Positions 26,445 through 35,561 are shown, counted from the first letter of the stretch. The stretch: 64,000 nucleotides of DNA from Myxococcales bacterium (GCA_016794505.1 JAEUJZ010000137.1:62001-126000), one strand, 5' to 3'. Notes: generated from the letters alone by a model not told the origin. A program made the numbers and translations.

Positions 26445-26944
26445 TCTCCATCCAGACGACCCATGATCTCGACATAGCGCGAGACCATGGCGGCCCGTGT
26501 ATCGACGCGCAGCTTGGAAAAGATGCGACGCAGGTACGTTGAGACGGTCCACTCGCTGATCTGCAGCGTGCCGGCGATCTGCTTGTTCACCAGGCCGCTT
26601 GCGACCAAGCGAACGATCTGGGCTTCGCGAGCGGTTAGCGCGCTGCGTACAGCGTCTGGTTTGCTGGTTCGCACCAGCGGCGCTTCGGGCTGTCCGACGG
26701 CGCACGTCTGCGATGGCGAAAGGACCGGAACCAGCGCATAGCGCTGACCATCGATGACGATCTCGCTGTGGCAGCGCGCCAAGCAGGGAGCACTGCAGCC
26801 CATCGCCTGTTCGATCGCCTGCGCCTGAAATCCCGTCTCGCACGCGGCATGCGCGTGGTCTTCGGCTGTGCTGAGCGACGCCGCCGAGAGCAAGCGAGGT
26901 GAGCTGATCGGCATGGAGGTCAGGGCCTTGATTTGGATCGGCAT
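26354..26944 (-). CDS. Small LuxR/NarL-type HTH transcriptional regulator
   Basis: From ATG 26944 (site AGGAAAGGACG) the product is 196 residues. The C-terminal half is a GerE/LuxR helix-turn-helix: SALTAREAQIVRLVASGL, NKQIAGTLQISEWTVSTYLRR and IFSKLRVDTRAAMVSRY. There is no receiver domain. The N-terminal ~100 residues are short and contain a cysteine group (CETGF, GCSAPCLARCH, then EIVIDGQRYALVPV) that might sense redox or metal. It starts 14 bases after the stop of the 431-residue gene, so the two are probably co-transcribed. Its 3' end overlaps the DUF4438 gene tail to tail. It may control the neighbouring operon; this is inferred from position only. Confidence 0.88.
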   Translation of the reverse strand: MPIQIKALTSMPISSPRLLSAASLSTAEDHAHAACETGFQAQAIEQAMGCSAPCLARCHSEIVIDGQRYALVPVLSPSQTCAVGQPEAPLVRTSKPDAVRSALTAREAQIVRLVASGLVNKQIAGTLQISEWTVSTYLRRIFSKLRVDTRAAMVSRYVEIMGRLDGDHEASGGDDSEDVSELRSPSRNAMLACGER

Positions 26945-26958
26945 CGTTTCGTCCTTTC

Positions 26959-28254
26959 CTAGGTGCGTGCCTTGCGTGACGTCGAACGCGGGCTGGTGCT
27001 GGCTGCGGCCACAGCCGGCGCGGCCAGATCGTGAGACAGGCGAATGAACACGATGGAATCGGCGAGCGCATGCTGATCGGTGCTGCGCAGGCGCGCTTCG
27101 AGCGTTGACAAGAGCGCGACATCCTCTGCGGACGCAGCATCGCTGCCCGAGCGCTTGGCTGAGCTGGGCGCAAGCCCTTTGAGCAGCGCGGTGGCCGCCG
27201 TCCCGAGCCGCAAGCGAACCCACACCAAGCCCGCGAGCAGCCGGCGGGTGCCCACAGCCTGCAGCCGCTCGTCGAGCGCTTCGCTGCCTTCGGGATCCAG
27301 CGCGGATAGCGCGGGCGCGCAGACCTGACTTAGGACCGCGCTGACTTGCGCTCGCAGCAGTGCATCCTTGCCCAGCGCGCGAGCAAGCAGCGCAGCCACG
27401 CTCGGATGTTCAAGCAGCCGCAGCGACGTCGATGCCGCCCCTCCCGCGGCGCGCGACCGGGTCGGCGGCAGACCCGGCAGCGTCAAGCTCGGCGGCTCGT
27501 CAGCGGACCCCAGAAAGATGCGCAGACCGAAGCCACCCAGCAGGCGCTCGTACGTGCTGCTGTCGCGCTCTTGCAGCTCGGCCAGCATCAGCGAAAGCGC
27601 GTCGAGCGGCTGGCGAAACGCCCCCCAGCACAGGCCCTCTTTGCTTGAAAACAGGGCATCCAGCGGTGCGCCAAACCAGGCCGCAAGGAAGTCCAGCGCA
27701 TGGGCCAGCTCGTCGCTGGCTCCCAGCTCTTTGGCCAGCGAAAGCAGCACCGGCCGCGGTCCGCGCGAAAGCCGCGTGCCGCGATGCAGGTACACGCTGC
27801 CTTGTCGGTGCAGCAGGATGGTCTCGGACGCGTCGGCGGCCCCAGCGAGCTTTGGCATGCGCACCAAGACAAGCTGCGGCCCAAGCGGCGTGACGTGCAG
27901 CGTGGAAAGCACAGCCGCATCCGCAGGTGCCGATGTTGTCGAGGGCTCTGCTTCCGGTCCCTGCTCAGCGGCTTGTTCGACAGACTCGGCAGCAAGCACC
28001 TGACCGCGCAGCGGCTCGGCGATCGCAGGGGATCGCTGCGTGGCCTCGCTCGTCTTGGCCACAGACTCCTCGTCGCTGGAATCCACCGCGCGAGGCGCTC
28101 GCTGACGGCTCTCGGTCTTGCGCTGTGGAGCCTGCTCCAGCGACAGAACCCAGCGATCCAGCAGGCGGTCTACCCGGCTCTCCAGCATGCCCTCTGCCCC
28201 CCCCTTCGGTCCCGGCTTCTGCTGAATCGATGGCTGCATGCGTGTTCCCCTCAT
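26959..28254 (-). CDS. Hypothetical soluble protein co-transcribed with the LuxR-type regulator
   Basis: I place the start at ATG 28254, after AAGGGGAGCC, giving 431 residues; the frame is open to 28350 but with no site there. Residues ~1-130 are charged, Gln/Glu/Ala-rich and probably disordered. From about 135 a folded part starts with LSTLHVTPLGPQLVLVRMP, then GSVYLHRGTRLSRGPRPVLLSLAKELGAS. Leu/Ala-rich helices follow to the end, with a basic Ser/Thr/Arg tail. No known domain is recognised. It leads a two-gene unit with the small regulator and could be a sensor or anti-factor for it, but nothing in the sequence proves this. Confidence 0.75.
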   Translation of the reverse strand: MRGTRMQPSIQQKPGPKGGAEGMLESRVDRLLDRWVLSLEQAPQRKTESRQRAPRAVDSSDEESVAKTSEATQRSPAIAEPLRGQVLAAESVEQAAEQGPEAEPSTTSAPADAAVLSTLHVTPLGPQLVLVRMPKLAGAADASETILLHRQGSVYLHRGTRLSRGPRPVLLSLAKELGASDELAHALDFLAAWFGAPLDALFSSKEGLCWGAFRQPLDALSLMLAELQERDSSTYERLLGGFGLRIFLGSADEPPSLTLPGLPPTRSRAAGGAASTSLRLLEHPSVAALLARALGKDALLRAQVSAVLSQVCAPALSALDPEGSEALDERLQAVGTRRLLAGLVWVRLRLGTAATALLKGLAPSSAKRSGSDAASAEDVALLSTLEARLRSTDQHALADSIVFIRLSHDLAAPAVAAASTSPRSTSRKART

Positions 28255-29092
28255 GGCTCCCCTTTCTGAGCCGCCGCGCGGCTGAGCCAGCAAGTCCGTG
28301 TTAAACACCTTATCTTGGTATTCAGGCATGTTCGAGTGAATGTAGTGCAAAGACTATGCGCTGCATGCATGGATACATTGCGTCACTGTTTCTCAATCTC
28401 CATGCCATCCAGCCAACTGCAACGGTTCATTCGCGTGTTTTCTGATGCACGCGTTTCCTGATTCCGCTCCCACACTGCGCATTAAGCAGAACTCGTGCCA
28501 ATCTTGACACGCTGTCTCGCCGCCCGCTGGCGAGCTTTCACACGCAATGGATGGGTTCGCTATCTCTATGCCTTGTGCTGGTTTTTTTATAGTCGAGTTC
28601 GCTATATGCGCCAACCTCAGCTTGCTTTTACAGCGCGCAGAAAACCGCTCTGGTCGACGGAAGGCATTTAAACGATGCGCTCACGAAGCGCGCGGCGGCA
28701 GGAGGTGCGCGATATACCGCCTGCGGTTGCCCACGCGCGGAGACTGCCCTATGACATCCTCGAAAGAAATGCGCCATGCGTGCGGAACACGCTATTATTG
28801 CGCGCTCGATTCACGCAATAGATCGCCCGATATCGTGCCTATCATTTCATCGCGCTGGGCACACTTGACCCACGCCGCATAGTGGGCAGCGCTTGGACGT
28901 TCTATGCATTCAGGGCAATCGAATGGCACAGCTCGCTCTGTTCGTTTGACTGCCCTGCCCCATGCAGCGTTACCGTCTGCAGCAATGCTGATATGCGCAG
29001 TCGCAGCAACGCGATATGCCGGGCATGCCCGCGCGCCCCACGCAACGTAGCCACGAAGGCCTTGCGCCCCGCAAAGAGGACACATGGCGCGG
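28255..29092. other. Long gene-free stretch
   Basis: About 840 bases carry no reading frame I would support; the short frames on either strand have atypical composition and no ribosome binding site. The first half is visibly more AT-rich than its surroundings. A perfect hairpin (CTCGCC, 7-base loop, GGCGAG) lies at 28516-28534, and TTGACA occurs at 28504-28509 without a matching -10. It may hold the promoter for the minus-strand unit or a small RNA. Confidence 0.5.
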
Positions 29093-30556
29093 CTACAGTC
29101 GGACGAAGCCCAGCAGCTTTTCCAGACCGACGAGCGGATAGTCGAAGCCCTCGACCTTTGCCGTCTTGTTGCCCTCGATGACATACAGGCGCCCGTTGCC
29201 GGCGTGGTGGACGATTCCCGTGTGACCTTCCCAGCTGTCGACGCGGTTTCGCCACCACACGATCAGGTCGCCCGGCAAAGGAGGCGTCGTGCTGGGATTG
29301 TCGTACGTGAACAGCTTCGCCCGTCGAGCCTGCTTCAGGATGTGGCGGGCCGCGACGGTATAGGGGAACGGCATCGGGCCGCTCGTGCTGATGCACCAGC
29401 AGACGAACGCTGCGCACCAGTTGGCCGGCGGCTCGACGATGCCGTTCAGGTACTTTTCGATGTCGGGTCCTTGGTTGTTGCCGCCGCTTTCACCGCGACC
29501 TGCGACGGCTTCAGCGACAGCCTGCTGCAGCACGGCACGGGCCCGCGGCGAGCCCCCCAGGCGGATGTCCGGTAGCTGCTTCCACCACTCGCGGGGCTCA
29601 TCGGCCAGGACCAGCGGATGCGAGGCCGGGTCGGGCCGGTTGCCACTGACGCGCCGCAGCGCTCCCCACGTCAGGCCACCGACGATGCCATCGACCACCA
29701 GCGGCTGACCAAAGTTGTCGACGTTGCTCGCCTGAAAGGAATACACGGCGCGGTAGGTCTTCTGCCCAAAGTCGCCGTCTTCCAGAAGCGGCGTCGCGCC
29801 TTCCTGCAAGAGCCAGCGGTTGAGCAAGCGCTGCAGCGTCACGACGAATTCGCCGTGGCTGTGTCGGCGTAGCTCGGGCTCGCGGCTCGCCTCGGGAACG
29901 GGCGTGGGATCGCGGCGCGGCGCGGCGCCCTCTAAGCGGAAGCTCCAGGAACGATCCGCACCTTGCGCCTGACAGCGCTGCCACGATCGCGCGGGCAGAC
30001 CACACAGGTCTTCGTTCGTCACGAACTGCTTCAGCGTCCAGTCGGAATAGCCGGCCGACTCGCGATAGCCGGTCGACTCGGCCAGCCAGGTATGGGTGAC
30101 CAGCCCGGCTTCTTTCAGACGGCGACAAACATAGCCGCTGCCATACACGCCGACTTGATAGACTGGCTCGCCTTGCGCCGCTGCGACCAGCCCAGCCGCG
30201 ACGCCTTGGAAGTACGCCTGGATGGCCCGCAGGTCGGCGGGCTTCGCGTCGTAGTCAACGGCGAAAAAGATCGTCGTGCCCAGCGGCTGCCCGTTCTCGC
30301 GCCCATAGGCAAAGGCAAAGCGTCTATCTCGCTCGCCGGATGCGCGACTGAAGTCGTCGACCTGGGTCTGCCGGTCTTGATAGACCACGGCGATGCGCAG
30401 ACCCGCTGCATGCAGCGCCTGCGCTTCGTCGGGAAGCAGGCGCTTCTGGGACTGCTTCGTCGTTTCCGAGTAATAGCGAACGACGAATTCGACGCCGCTC
30501 TGAACCAGGCACGCAGCCGCCGACGTGCAGCGCCGATTGGTAGACAGTCCGTTCAT
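29093..30556 (-). CDS. Cell-wall hydrolase: DUF1906 domain, peptidoglycan-binding domain and CHAP-like amidase
   Basis: From ATG 30556 the product is 487 residues. Residues ~1-230 match the DUF1906/Rv2525c-like glycoside-hydrolase-like fold (FVVRYYSETTKQSQKRLL, IFFAVDYDA, YGSGYVCRRL, HTWLAEST). Residues ~260-340 form a PG_binding_1-type repeat (VTLQRLLNRWL, LEDGDFGQKT, VDGIVGGLTWGAL). The C-terminal ~100 residues look like a CHAP/NlpC-type cysteine peptidase with Cys in NWCAAFVCWC, His in GHTGIVHH and IEGN. No signal peptide is evident, which is common for phage-like endolysins or effector-type hydrolases delivered by other means. The frame is open upstream to 30727, but that extension is Cys/Arg-rich and unlikely. 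No holin, spanin or phage gene is adjacent. Confidence 0.85.
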   Translation of the reverse strand: MNGLSTNRRCTSAAACLVQSGVEFVVRYYSETTKQSQKRLLPDEAQALHAAGLRIAVVYQDRQTQVDDFSRASGERDRRFAFAYGRENGQPLGTTIFFAVDYDAKPADLRAIQAYFQGVAAGLVAAAQGEPVYQVGVYGSGYVCRRLKEAGLVTHTWLAESTGYRESAGYSDWTLKQFVTNEDLCGLPARSWQRCQAQGADRSWSFRLEGAAPRRDPTPVPEASREPELRRHSHGEFVVTLQRLLNRWLLQEGATPLLEDGDFGQKTYRAVYSFQASNVDNFGQPLVVDGIVGGLTWGALRRVSGNRPDPASHPLVLADEPREWWKQLPDIRLGGSPRARAVLQQAVAEAVAGRGESGGNNQGPDIEKYLNGIVEPPANWCAAFVCWCISTSGPMPFPYTVAARHILKQARRAKLFTYDNPSTTPPLPGDLIVWWRNRVDSWEGHTGIVHHAGNGRLYVIEGNKTAKVEGFDYPLVGLEKLLGFVRL

Positions 30557-30938
30557 GGTGAACACACTCACGGGAAAGAGGTTCTGGGGCAAAACACCGC
30601 TGCTCGTCGAGCGGTACGCACAGCACACGTTGCAGCACGCTCTTGTCGGACGCTGGGCCCGATCCGGCCACTCGATGCAATCTGCCAAGTCCGCATCCGA
30701 CGTGGTTGCAAGACCACGGATGAACACGGGGCGTCAAGCACACGATCGCGCTCCCCCGTTTGTGGTTCAAGGCACGCGGTGTTGGGATGCCAAGGACTCA
30801 GTCGCGAGCGATCTTTCGCGGTGAAGACAGGCTCGCAATTTTGTTTCCGGCTCGTTAGTCTGCGCCGTTCGCGCTTCCCACCACTCGGGCGGCGCCGCGA
30901 CGGAACAACGTTCCCAGATGACCCTGATGGAGATTGCA
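30557..30938. other. Divergent intergenic region
   Basis: The region separates the wall hydrolase gene (minus) from a small lipoprotein gene (plus). No gene, strong hairpin or clear promoter was found. The first part is an open but unconvincing upstream extension of the hydrolase frame. Confidence 0.4.
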
Positions 30939-31286
30939 ATGAACCGACGATTCCTTGTCCCCTTCGTATTCGCAGTCCTTGCCGCCGCTTCGTACGGTGC
31001 CAACTTTGGCTGTGCCTCTTCGCAAAAGGCTGAGCCAGGGACTCCCGGCAAGCTCAGCGAAGTCGAAGAAAAAGTGCTGACGCAGGCCGCGTTCGATCTG
31101 CAGTGCGATCGCGCCAAGCTGCAGATGTCGCGCATCTCGGAAGACGGCAACATGATGGGCGTCAAGAACGAGACCTATGGCGTGCGCGGCTGTGACAAGC
31201 AGGCCTCGTACAAGACCTCGTGTGGCTGGGGTCAGTGCAGCGTCTTCAACATGGCGCAGGCTCAGTCGACGACGCAGAAGATGTAA
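30939..31286 (+). CDS. Small exported protein, possibly a lipoprotein
   Basis: From ATG 30939 (GGAGATTGCA ahead) the product is 115 residues. NRRFLVPFVFAVLAAASYG is a signal sequence, and NFGC at about residues 24-27 is a weak lipobox. The mature part contains EEKVLTQAAFDLQCDRAKLQM and four more cysteines (RGCDKQ, TSCGWGQC), probably disulfide-bonded. Small Cys-containing lipoproteins of this type are frequent in myxobacteria. Function unknown. It converges with the GDPD-like gene, 30 bases away. Confidence 0.75.
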   Translation: MNRRFLVPFVFAVLAAASYGANFGCASSQKAEPGTPGKLSEVEEKVLTQAAFDLQCDRAKLQMSRISEDGNMMGVKNETYGVRGCDKQASYKTSCGWGQCSVFNMAQAQSTTQKM

Positions 31287-31315
31287 CGCAGCGACGCTGG
31301 CCGCCGATCCCCGCG

Positions 31316-32290
31316 TTACGGCGGGGTCACACCGCGCGCCATGTTGATCTGCTTGCGCGCGGTCACGCTGTTCTTCGCCTGATTCGTCGACACGACATCG
31401 AAGCCCTGGTTGTAATAGGCCTTGATCTGCGCGGCCGAGATCAAGCCGTTCGAGTCATAGATAAACGCACGCACACCGGCCGGATGCAGCCGCGTCGTGA
31501 TCAGCGAGCCGATGGCCACCCCTGGATCGATCTCGACCATGAAGGCCCGCGGGTTCTTGATCGTATCGAGAAGCACGTCGATCTCGGCCAGGTTGCTCTC
31601 GACATTGATCAGGTAATAGACGCGATCGCCGCCGCGCAGAGTCGGGATCAGATCGCGAAGCTCGCGCGTGCTGATCTCTAGATACGCGAAGTCCTCGGCG
31701 CGGCGCGCGATCACTTCTTCGATTGTCCGCGCATAGTCAGCCGACTTCTTGACGGTCAGCTCAACCGTCATCTTGCCGCGCAGATACTCAAGCACCTCGT
31801 CCAGGCGCTGAAAGGTCTCGGTGCTCGACGGAACGCGGTGGCACTTGGTCACCTGCGCCGCCGTCATGTCTTCGATCTTTTTGTTGGCGCAGTCCAAGGA
31901 CTCGTACACCTTGATCGGGCTTGAGTGCGCGATCACGGGCACGTTGTCTTTGGTCACGCGCACATCGATCTTCACGCCGTCAATCCCCTGCGCATACGCC
32001 GCCGCCAGCGCAGCATTCGAGTTGTACGGCGCCCCCAGCGCGCTCCACGCGCCACCGTGTGCGACTGCAAGTACACGCTTGCACCGCGCATCGGTCCAGC
32101 AGATCGAAAGCGAGTCGCGATGGCTGGCGGCTAGGCCCTGCCCGTCCTGCTGCAGCGCGGCACGCGTCTCGGCACGCTCGGGCGCATCCCCGGCTGCGCT
32201 CTCTTCTGCGCTGAGTCCTGGCCCACAGCCCAGCGCCGCGGCCAGCAGCGCCCCTGCCCACATCCTTGGTGTTCGAAATCGGGTGCCCAT
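31316..32290 (-). CDS. Divergent glycerophosphodiester phosphodiesterase-fold (GDPD/PI-PLC-like) exported protein
   Basis: From ATG 32290, after AGGAGGACGATC, the product is 324 residues with a signal peptide (AGALLAAALGCGPGLSAEE, possible lipobox). The TIM-barrel core is recognisable: VLAVAHGGAW, ALAAAYAQGIDGVKIDVRVTKDNVPVIAHSS, then a long barrel to FDVVSTNQA. In active GDPDs the motif is HRG, ExD and a later His. Here HRG reads HGG and ExD reads KID, while both histidines persist, so metal binding and activity may be altered. The gene follows the multihaem cytochrome by 35 bases and is probably the last of a five-gene operon. Confidence 0.8.
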   Translation of the reverse strand: MGTRFRTPRMWAGALLAAALGCGPGLSAEESAAGDAPERAETRAALQQDGQGLAASHRDSLSICWTDARCKRVLAVAHGGAWSALGAPYNSNAALAAAYAQGIDGVKIDVRVTKDNVPVIAHSSPIKVYESLDCANKKIEDMTAAQVTKCHRVPSSTETFQRLDEVLEYLRGKMTVELTVKKSADYARTIEEVIARRAEDFAYLEISTRELRDLIPTLRGGDRVYYLINVESNLAEIDVLLDTIKNPRAFMVEIDPGVAIGSLITTRLHPAGVRAFIYDSNGLISAAQIKAYYNQGFDVVSTNQAKNSVTARKQINMARGVTPP

Positions 32291-32325
32291 GATCGTCCTC
32301 CTACTCGGCCGATTGCAGCGACCGA

Positions 32326-33804
32326 CTACATGCAAGAAAAGGCCACGCTGCCGTCGCGGTGACACTTCAAACACAGGCGAGGATTGGCGCTGACTAAGGC
32401 ACGGCAACGACCGCTCGTCAGCCAGTCCACGGGGTGCGGGTTGGCGCCACCGGGTACGCGCGAATCCTGCAGGGTGCTGTGGCAGGCCAAGCAGGTGTCT
32501 TCGCGATGGCAGGATGCACAGCTTCGCTGGTTGCGCCGCGCCTCGGCTGCGTGCTGGTTGGAAAATGCGCCACCGCTGATGCTGGCCCAGCCTTCGGGGT
32601 GAAAGCGTCGCGGCTGTGCCGGGGAAAAGGCGCTGATCGGTGGGCGTCCCGGCAGCGTCGCATGGCTGGCGACGGCCAAGCGCTCGTGGCAGCCAATGCA
32701 GAAGCTCTGCTGACGATGACAGGTTGTGCAGTCGGGCTGGTTGCGCCGCGCCTCGATGGCATGACGCGCGACATAGTTGCCGCCGTGGATATCCAGCGGC
32801 TTGGCCACCGCGTTGTGACAGCGCATGCAGTAGCTCTCGCGATGGCACGACCCGCAGTAGTCAGGCTCCGACTGCGCGATGGTGCCGTGGCTCGTACGAT
32901 AGCCGGCCTCACGATGATCATCGCCACGCAGCGAGCCGCTGGGCATGAGCACGCCGCTTGCGAACTGCACCTGCAGCAGCCCGCTGCTCACCGTTGGATG
33001 ACACGCACTGCAACGCTCGGAAGGCGAGCCGGCTGGTCGCTGATTCTCGCCCGTGCCCTGCCCGGCGCTCGACTGGAGGGTCTTCATCCGTCGCGAACCT
33101 CCATCGTGGCAGCGCAGACACTGCCCCATGCTGGGAAGCTGCGCTCGGCCGGCCTGATCGACCCGCGATAGATCGCCATGGCAGACCGCGCAGTCAATGC
33201 CCTGGCCGCCATGCAGCCGGTGGTTGAACTTCAGGTTGGGCGGCGCAAGGTCGACGCGAGCGATGCGCGCCGTGATGTCACTTCCCGGCGCCAGCGTTGG
33301 CTGACCGCTTTCGGCAGGCTCGCTGGGAAAGCCGATGTGACAAGCGGCGCAGGCGACAGGCGGCGTGCCAGGTGGACTGGCCGAAAACAGCGCGCCAAAG
33401 GGCCGACTGCGATCGATGGCGTGACAGGCGCGGCACTGCTCTTCGCGCGGCAGCAGGTTGTCGCGCGAGCTCGTCGACGTCAACGCGATGGGATGGCAGG
33501 TCTCGCAGACCGCTCCGCGAGCCAGGTGGCGGCGATGCGAAAAGTGCAGGGGCACGCGCTGGGGTGGATAGACCACGGCCGACGGTCCGTCTCGGCGTGG
33601 CGCGCTCGCAGCCGGTGGCGACGCTCGTAGCGGCGCCCATATGTCGACCTTGGAGGGGAGGTTTTCCGACGGTGGACTCTGCGCCCAAGCCAGCGCGCCG
33701 AAGCGTCCCAAGCACGCCACGGCCCCCAGAAAAATCAGCGCCCATCGTCCGAAACCAGACGCCGCGCAACGACGCACAGACCCTGCGATGCGACCGCGTG
33801 TCAT
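32326..33804 (-). CDS. Exported multihaem c-type cytochrome (13 CxxCH motifs)
   Basis: The 492-residue protein has an N-terminal signal segment (WALIFLGAVACLGRFGALAWAQ) and thirteen CxxCH haem-binding motifs: CETCH, CRACH, CAACH, CAVCH, CLRCH, CSACH, CGSCH, CMRCH, CTTCH, CIGCH, CASCH, CLACH and CLKCH. Numerous extra His residues could be distal ligands. This is a periplasmic or outer-membrane electron carrier. Its ATG overlaps the stop of the upstream barrel-like gene by four bases (ATGA), so translation is coupled. The combination recalls porin-cytochrome conduits for extracellular electron transfer, though neither partner can be assigned to Mtr or Omc families by eye. Confidence 0.93.
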   Translation of the reverse strand: MTRGRIAGSVRRCAASGFGRWALIFLGAVACLGRFGALAWAQSPPSENLPSKVDIWAPLRASPPAASAPRRDGPSAVVYPPQRVPLHFSHRRHLARGAVCETCHPIALTSTSSRDNLLPREEQCRACHAIDRSRPFGALFSASPPGTPPVACAACHIGFPSEPAESGQPTLAPGSDITARIARVDLAPPNLKFNHRLHGGQGIDCAVCHGDLSRVDQAGRAQLPSMGQCLRCHDGGSRRMKTLQSSAGQGTGENQRPAGSPSERCSACHPTVSSGLLQVQFASGVLMPSGSLRGDDHREAGYRTSHGTIAQSEPDYCGSCHRESYCMRCHNAVAKPLDIHGGNYVARHAIEARRNQPDCTTCHRQQSFCIGCHERLAVASHATLPGRPPISAFSPAQPRRFHPEGWASISGGAFSNQHAAEARRNQRSCASCHREDTCLACHSTLQDSRVPGGANPHPVDWLTSGRCRALVSANPRLCLKCHRDGSVAFSCM

Positions 33805-35561
33805 GGCAGAAGTCCAGGCAGCGGAGAAGAAAGCGGTGCGTCGCCAAACCCGGCAGGCAAGAAGCCCGGCGTGCTGCGTGCGCCGCTCTGCGGTCCCAGT
33901 GCGTACGACAGATCCAGCGTCGCCAGCAGCCGGACCTGCGAGCTAGAAAACCGATCGATGCTGTCCTCGATGAGGACATGAATCAGTGCCCCGCGAATAA
34001 ACGCCCAGCGCACGCCGGCTTGCAGGGCGACACCATGACTGTGGTTGTTTTCGTGCATGCGATCGGCCCAATACGTGTACAGCGCGCGACCCTCTAGCGA
34101 GACCGTGTCGTAGTGAAGAGCCCAGCGCCCTGCGACATCGCCTCCGCCGCGCAGTCCGCCAAAGCCGTCGTCGAAAAAACCGTCCACTCGAATGTGGCTG
34201 GTGGCCCAGCGCAGCAGCAGCGAAACGTCGCCGCCATAGGCAAGCTGCGAAGTCAGGGTGGCGGGATCGGGATCCAAGGATCCCGACACGGGGCGCGCCC
34301 GATCGATCCACACCCGCCCCCAACCGCGGGCTGACCAGACGATCTCGCGCTGCTGTCGGGCCGGCGATGGACCGTTTCGGGGACGCAGCGTCCGTCCCCC
34401 GTCGTAACGAAGCTGAGCGTGATGGTACGGATCGGCGCCAAAGACATTCCAGATCGCATCGCCGTCCCAGGTCGGCACGCTGTATCGATAGTCGGCGCTC
34501 AGCGCGTGACGCGTCGCCGTCCTTTCCGGCGCACCCGATGGCGCAGACGACGAGGCGGACGGCACCGCCGAAAACGTGGTGCGCAGGCTGGCTTGCGCAT
34601 CGTCGACTCGCGCGCTCAAAAGGTCATAGCGCAGCGCTGTCCACGCCTGCAGTTTTCCGTCGAGGAGTCGGCCGTGAACCGTCCCCGCGATGCGGTCTTC
34701 GATCTGGCCCCAGGCCGGAGCGCAGCGCTGCCCCAGCGGGCAGCCAGGTAGCGCCGCATCTGCCGTTTCTGACCAGGTTCGACGATAGCTGAGCCGCGCT
34801 TGCAGATCGCGCAGCCCGACGACGCTTGCGGAAACGCCCACCGTCGGCTGCAGCGCGCGGTATTGCTGGCGCGGATCGTCGGGGCTGCGCGTCGGTGCTC
34901 GGCTGGTGCCATCCAATACATACAGCGATGGATCGATGGATAGCGCGCCGTTTTGCGACAGTCCGCCCCAGGCATCGATGCGCAGATGCAGCGGTGTGTG
35001 CAGCGACACCTGCGCCCCGTCGAGCCCACGCAGATCGAGCAGATCCCAGGTCAGCTGTCGTCCCAGCCGCAGCGTCAGCCAGCCAAAGAGCCTGCGCCCC
35101 TCGACATAGGCGAACAAGAGCTCGGGACGATAGTTCGCAAGCTCGGGATCGGTGCGCACGCCGCCAGAGCCGCGATCCAAGCAGGTAAGCGCGCTCGACA
35201 GCGTGACGCGGCCGATGCTGCACAGATAGTCCCCGAAGTCCGCGTCGATCCGCAGCTCGATGGCAGCAGCTAGCTCGTTGCGCAGAAGCGGCTCGTCGGA
35301 TCGCGGGCGCGGCCCCAGTGAAATGTCGTCGATGCGCAGCGCCAGGTAGTTGGTCACACGGCGTCGCGAGACAGACGTCGACAAGGCATCAGCCGTAGAA
35401 AGCGAGTACCCCTGCAGAAGCGATGTGACCTCGGCCTCGACGGAATAGGCCTGAGCCGTCCCGGTTAGCCCAACAATTCCAAGCGCGCAGAGCGCGGTGC
35501 GACGACGGAAGATGGGGACGGGCACGGCCGGGCATCGTATCCGGCAGGCGCCCTCTGTCAA
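33801..35561 (-). CDS. Outer-membrane beta-barrel-like protein paired with the multihaem cytochrome
   Basis: The frame gives up to 586 residues from a TTG at 35561; a GTG about 13 codons further in (before PVPIFRRRTALCALG) is an equally good start. A signal peptide ends near TGTAQAYSVEAEV. The rest alternates polar and hydrophobic residues in amphipathic strands rich in Tyr, Arg, Gly and Asp (LRIDADFGDYLC, RRLFGWLTLRLGRQLTWDLLDLRG, ISADYRYSVPTWDG-like segments, ALQAGVRWAFIRGALIHVLIED), as in outer-membrane barrels. Barrel and cytochrome genes overlap by four bases. It could host or dock the cytochrome as a conduit. The family is not recognised. Confidence 0.72.
   Translation of the reverse strand: MTEGACRIRCPAVPVPIFRRRTALCALGIVGLTGTAQAYSVEAEVTSLLQGYSLSTADALSTSVSRRRVTNYLALRIDDISLGPRPRSDEPLLRNELAAAIELRIDADFGDYLCSIGRVTLSSALTCLDRGSGGVRTDPELANYRPELLFAYVEGRRLFGWLTLRLGRQLTWDLLDLRGLDGAQVSLHTPLHLRIDAWGGLSQNGALSIDPSLYVLDGTSRAPTRSPDDPRQQYRALQPTVGVSASVVGLRDLQARLSYRRTWSETADAALPGCPLGQRCAPAWGQIEDRIAGTVHGRLLDGKLQAWTALRYDLLSARVDDAQASLRTTFSAVPSASSSAPSGAPERTATRHALSADYRYSVPTWDGDAIWNVFGADPYHHAQLRYDGGRTLRPRNGPSPARQQREIVWSARGWGRVWIDRARPVSGSLDPDPATLTSQLAYGGDVSLLLRWATSHIRVDGFFDDGFGGLRGGGDVAGRWALHYDTVSLEGRALYTYWADRMHENNHSHGVALQAGVRWAFIRGALIHVLIEDSIDRFSSSQVRLLATLDLSYALGPQSGARSTPGFLPAGFGDAPLSSPLPGLLP

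Noticed and set aside
28516..28534. Hairpin as an intrinsic terminator
   Set aside because: The stem is short and no T tract follows on either strand.
29093..30556. Wall hydrolase as evidence for a prophage
   Set aside because: No capsid, tail, terminase, integrase or holin gene lies nearby, so a prophage cannot be supported.
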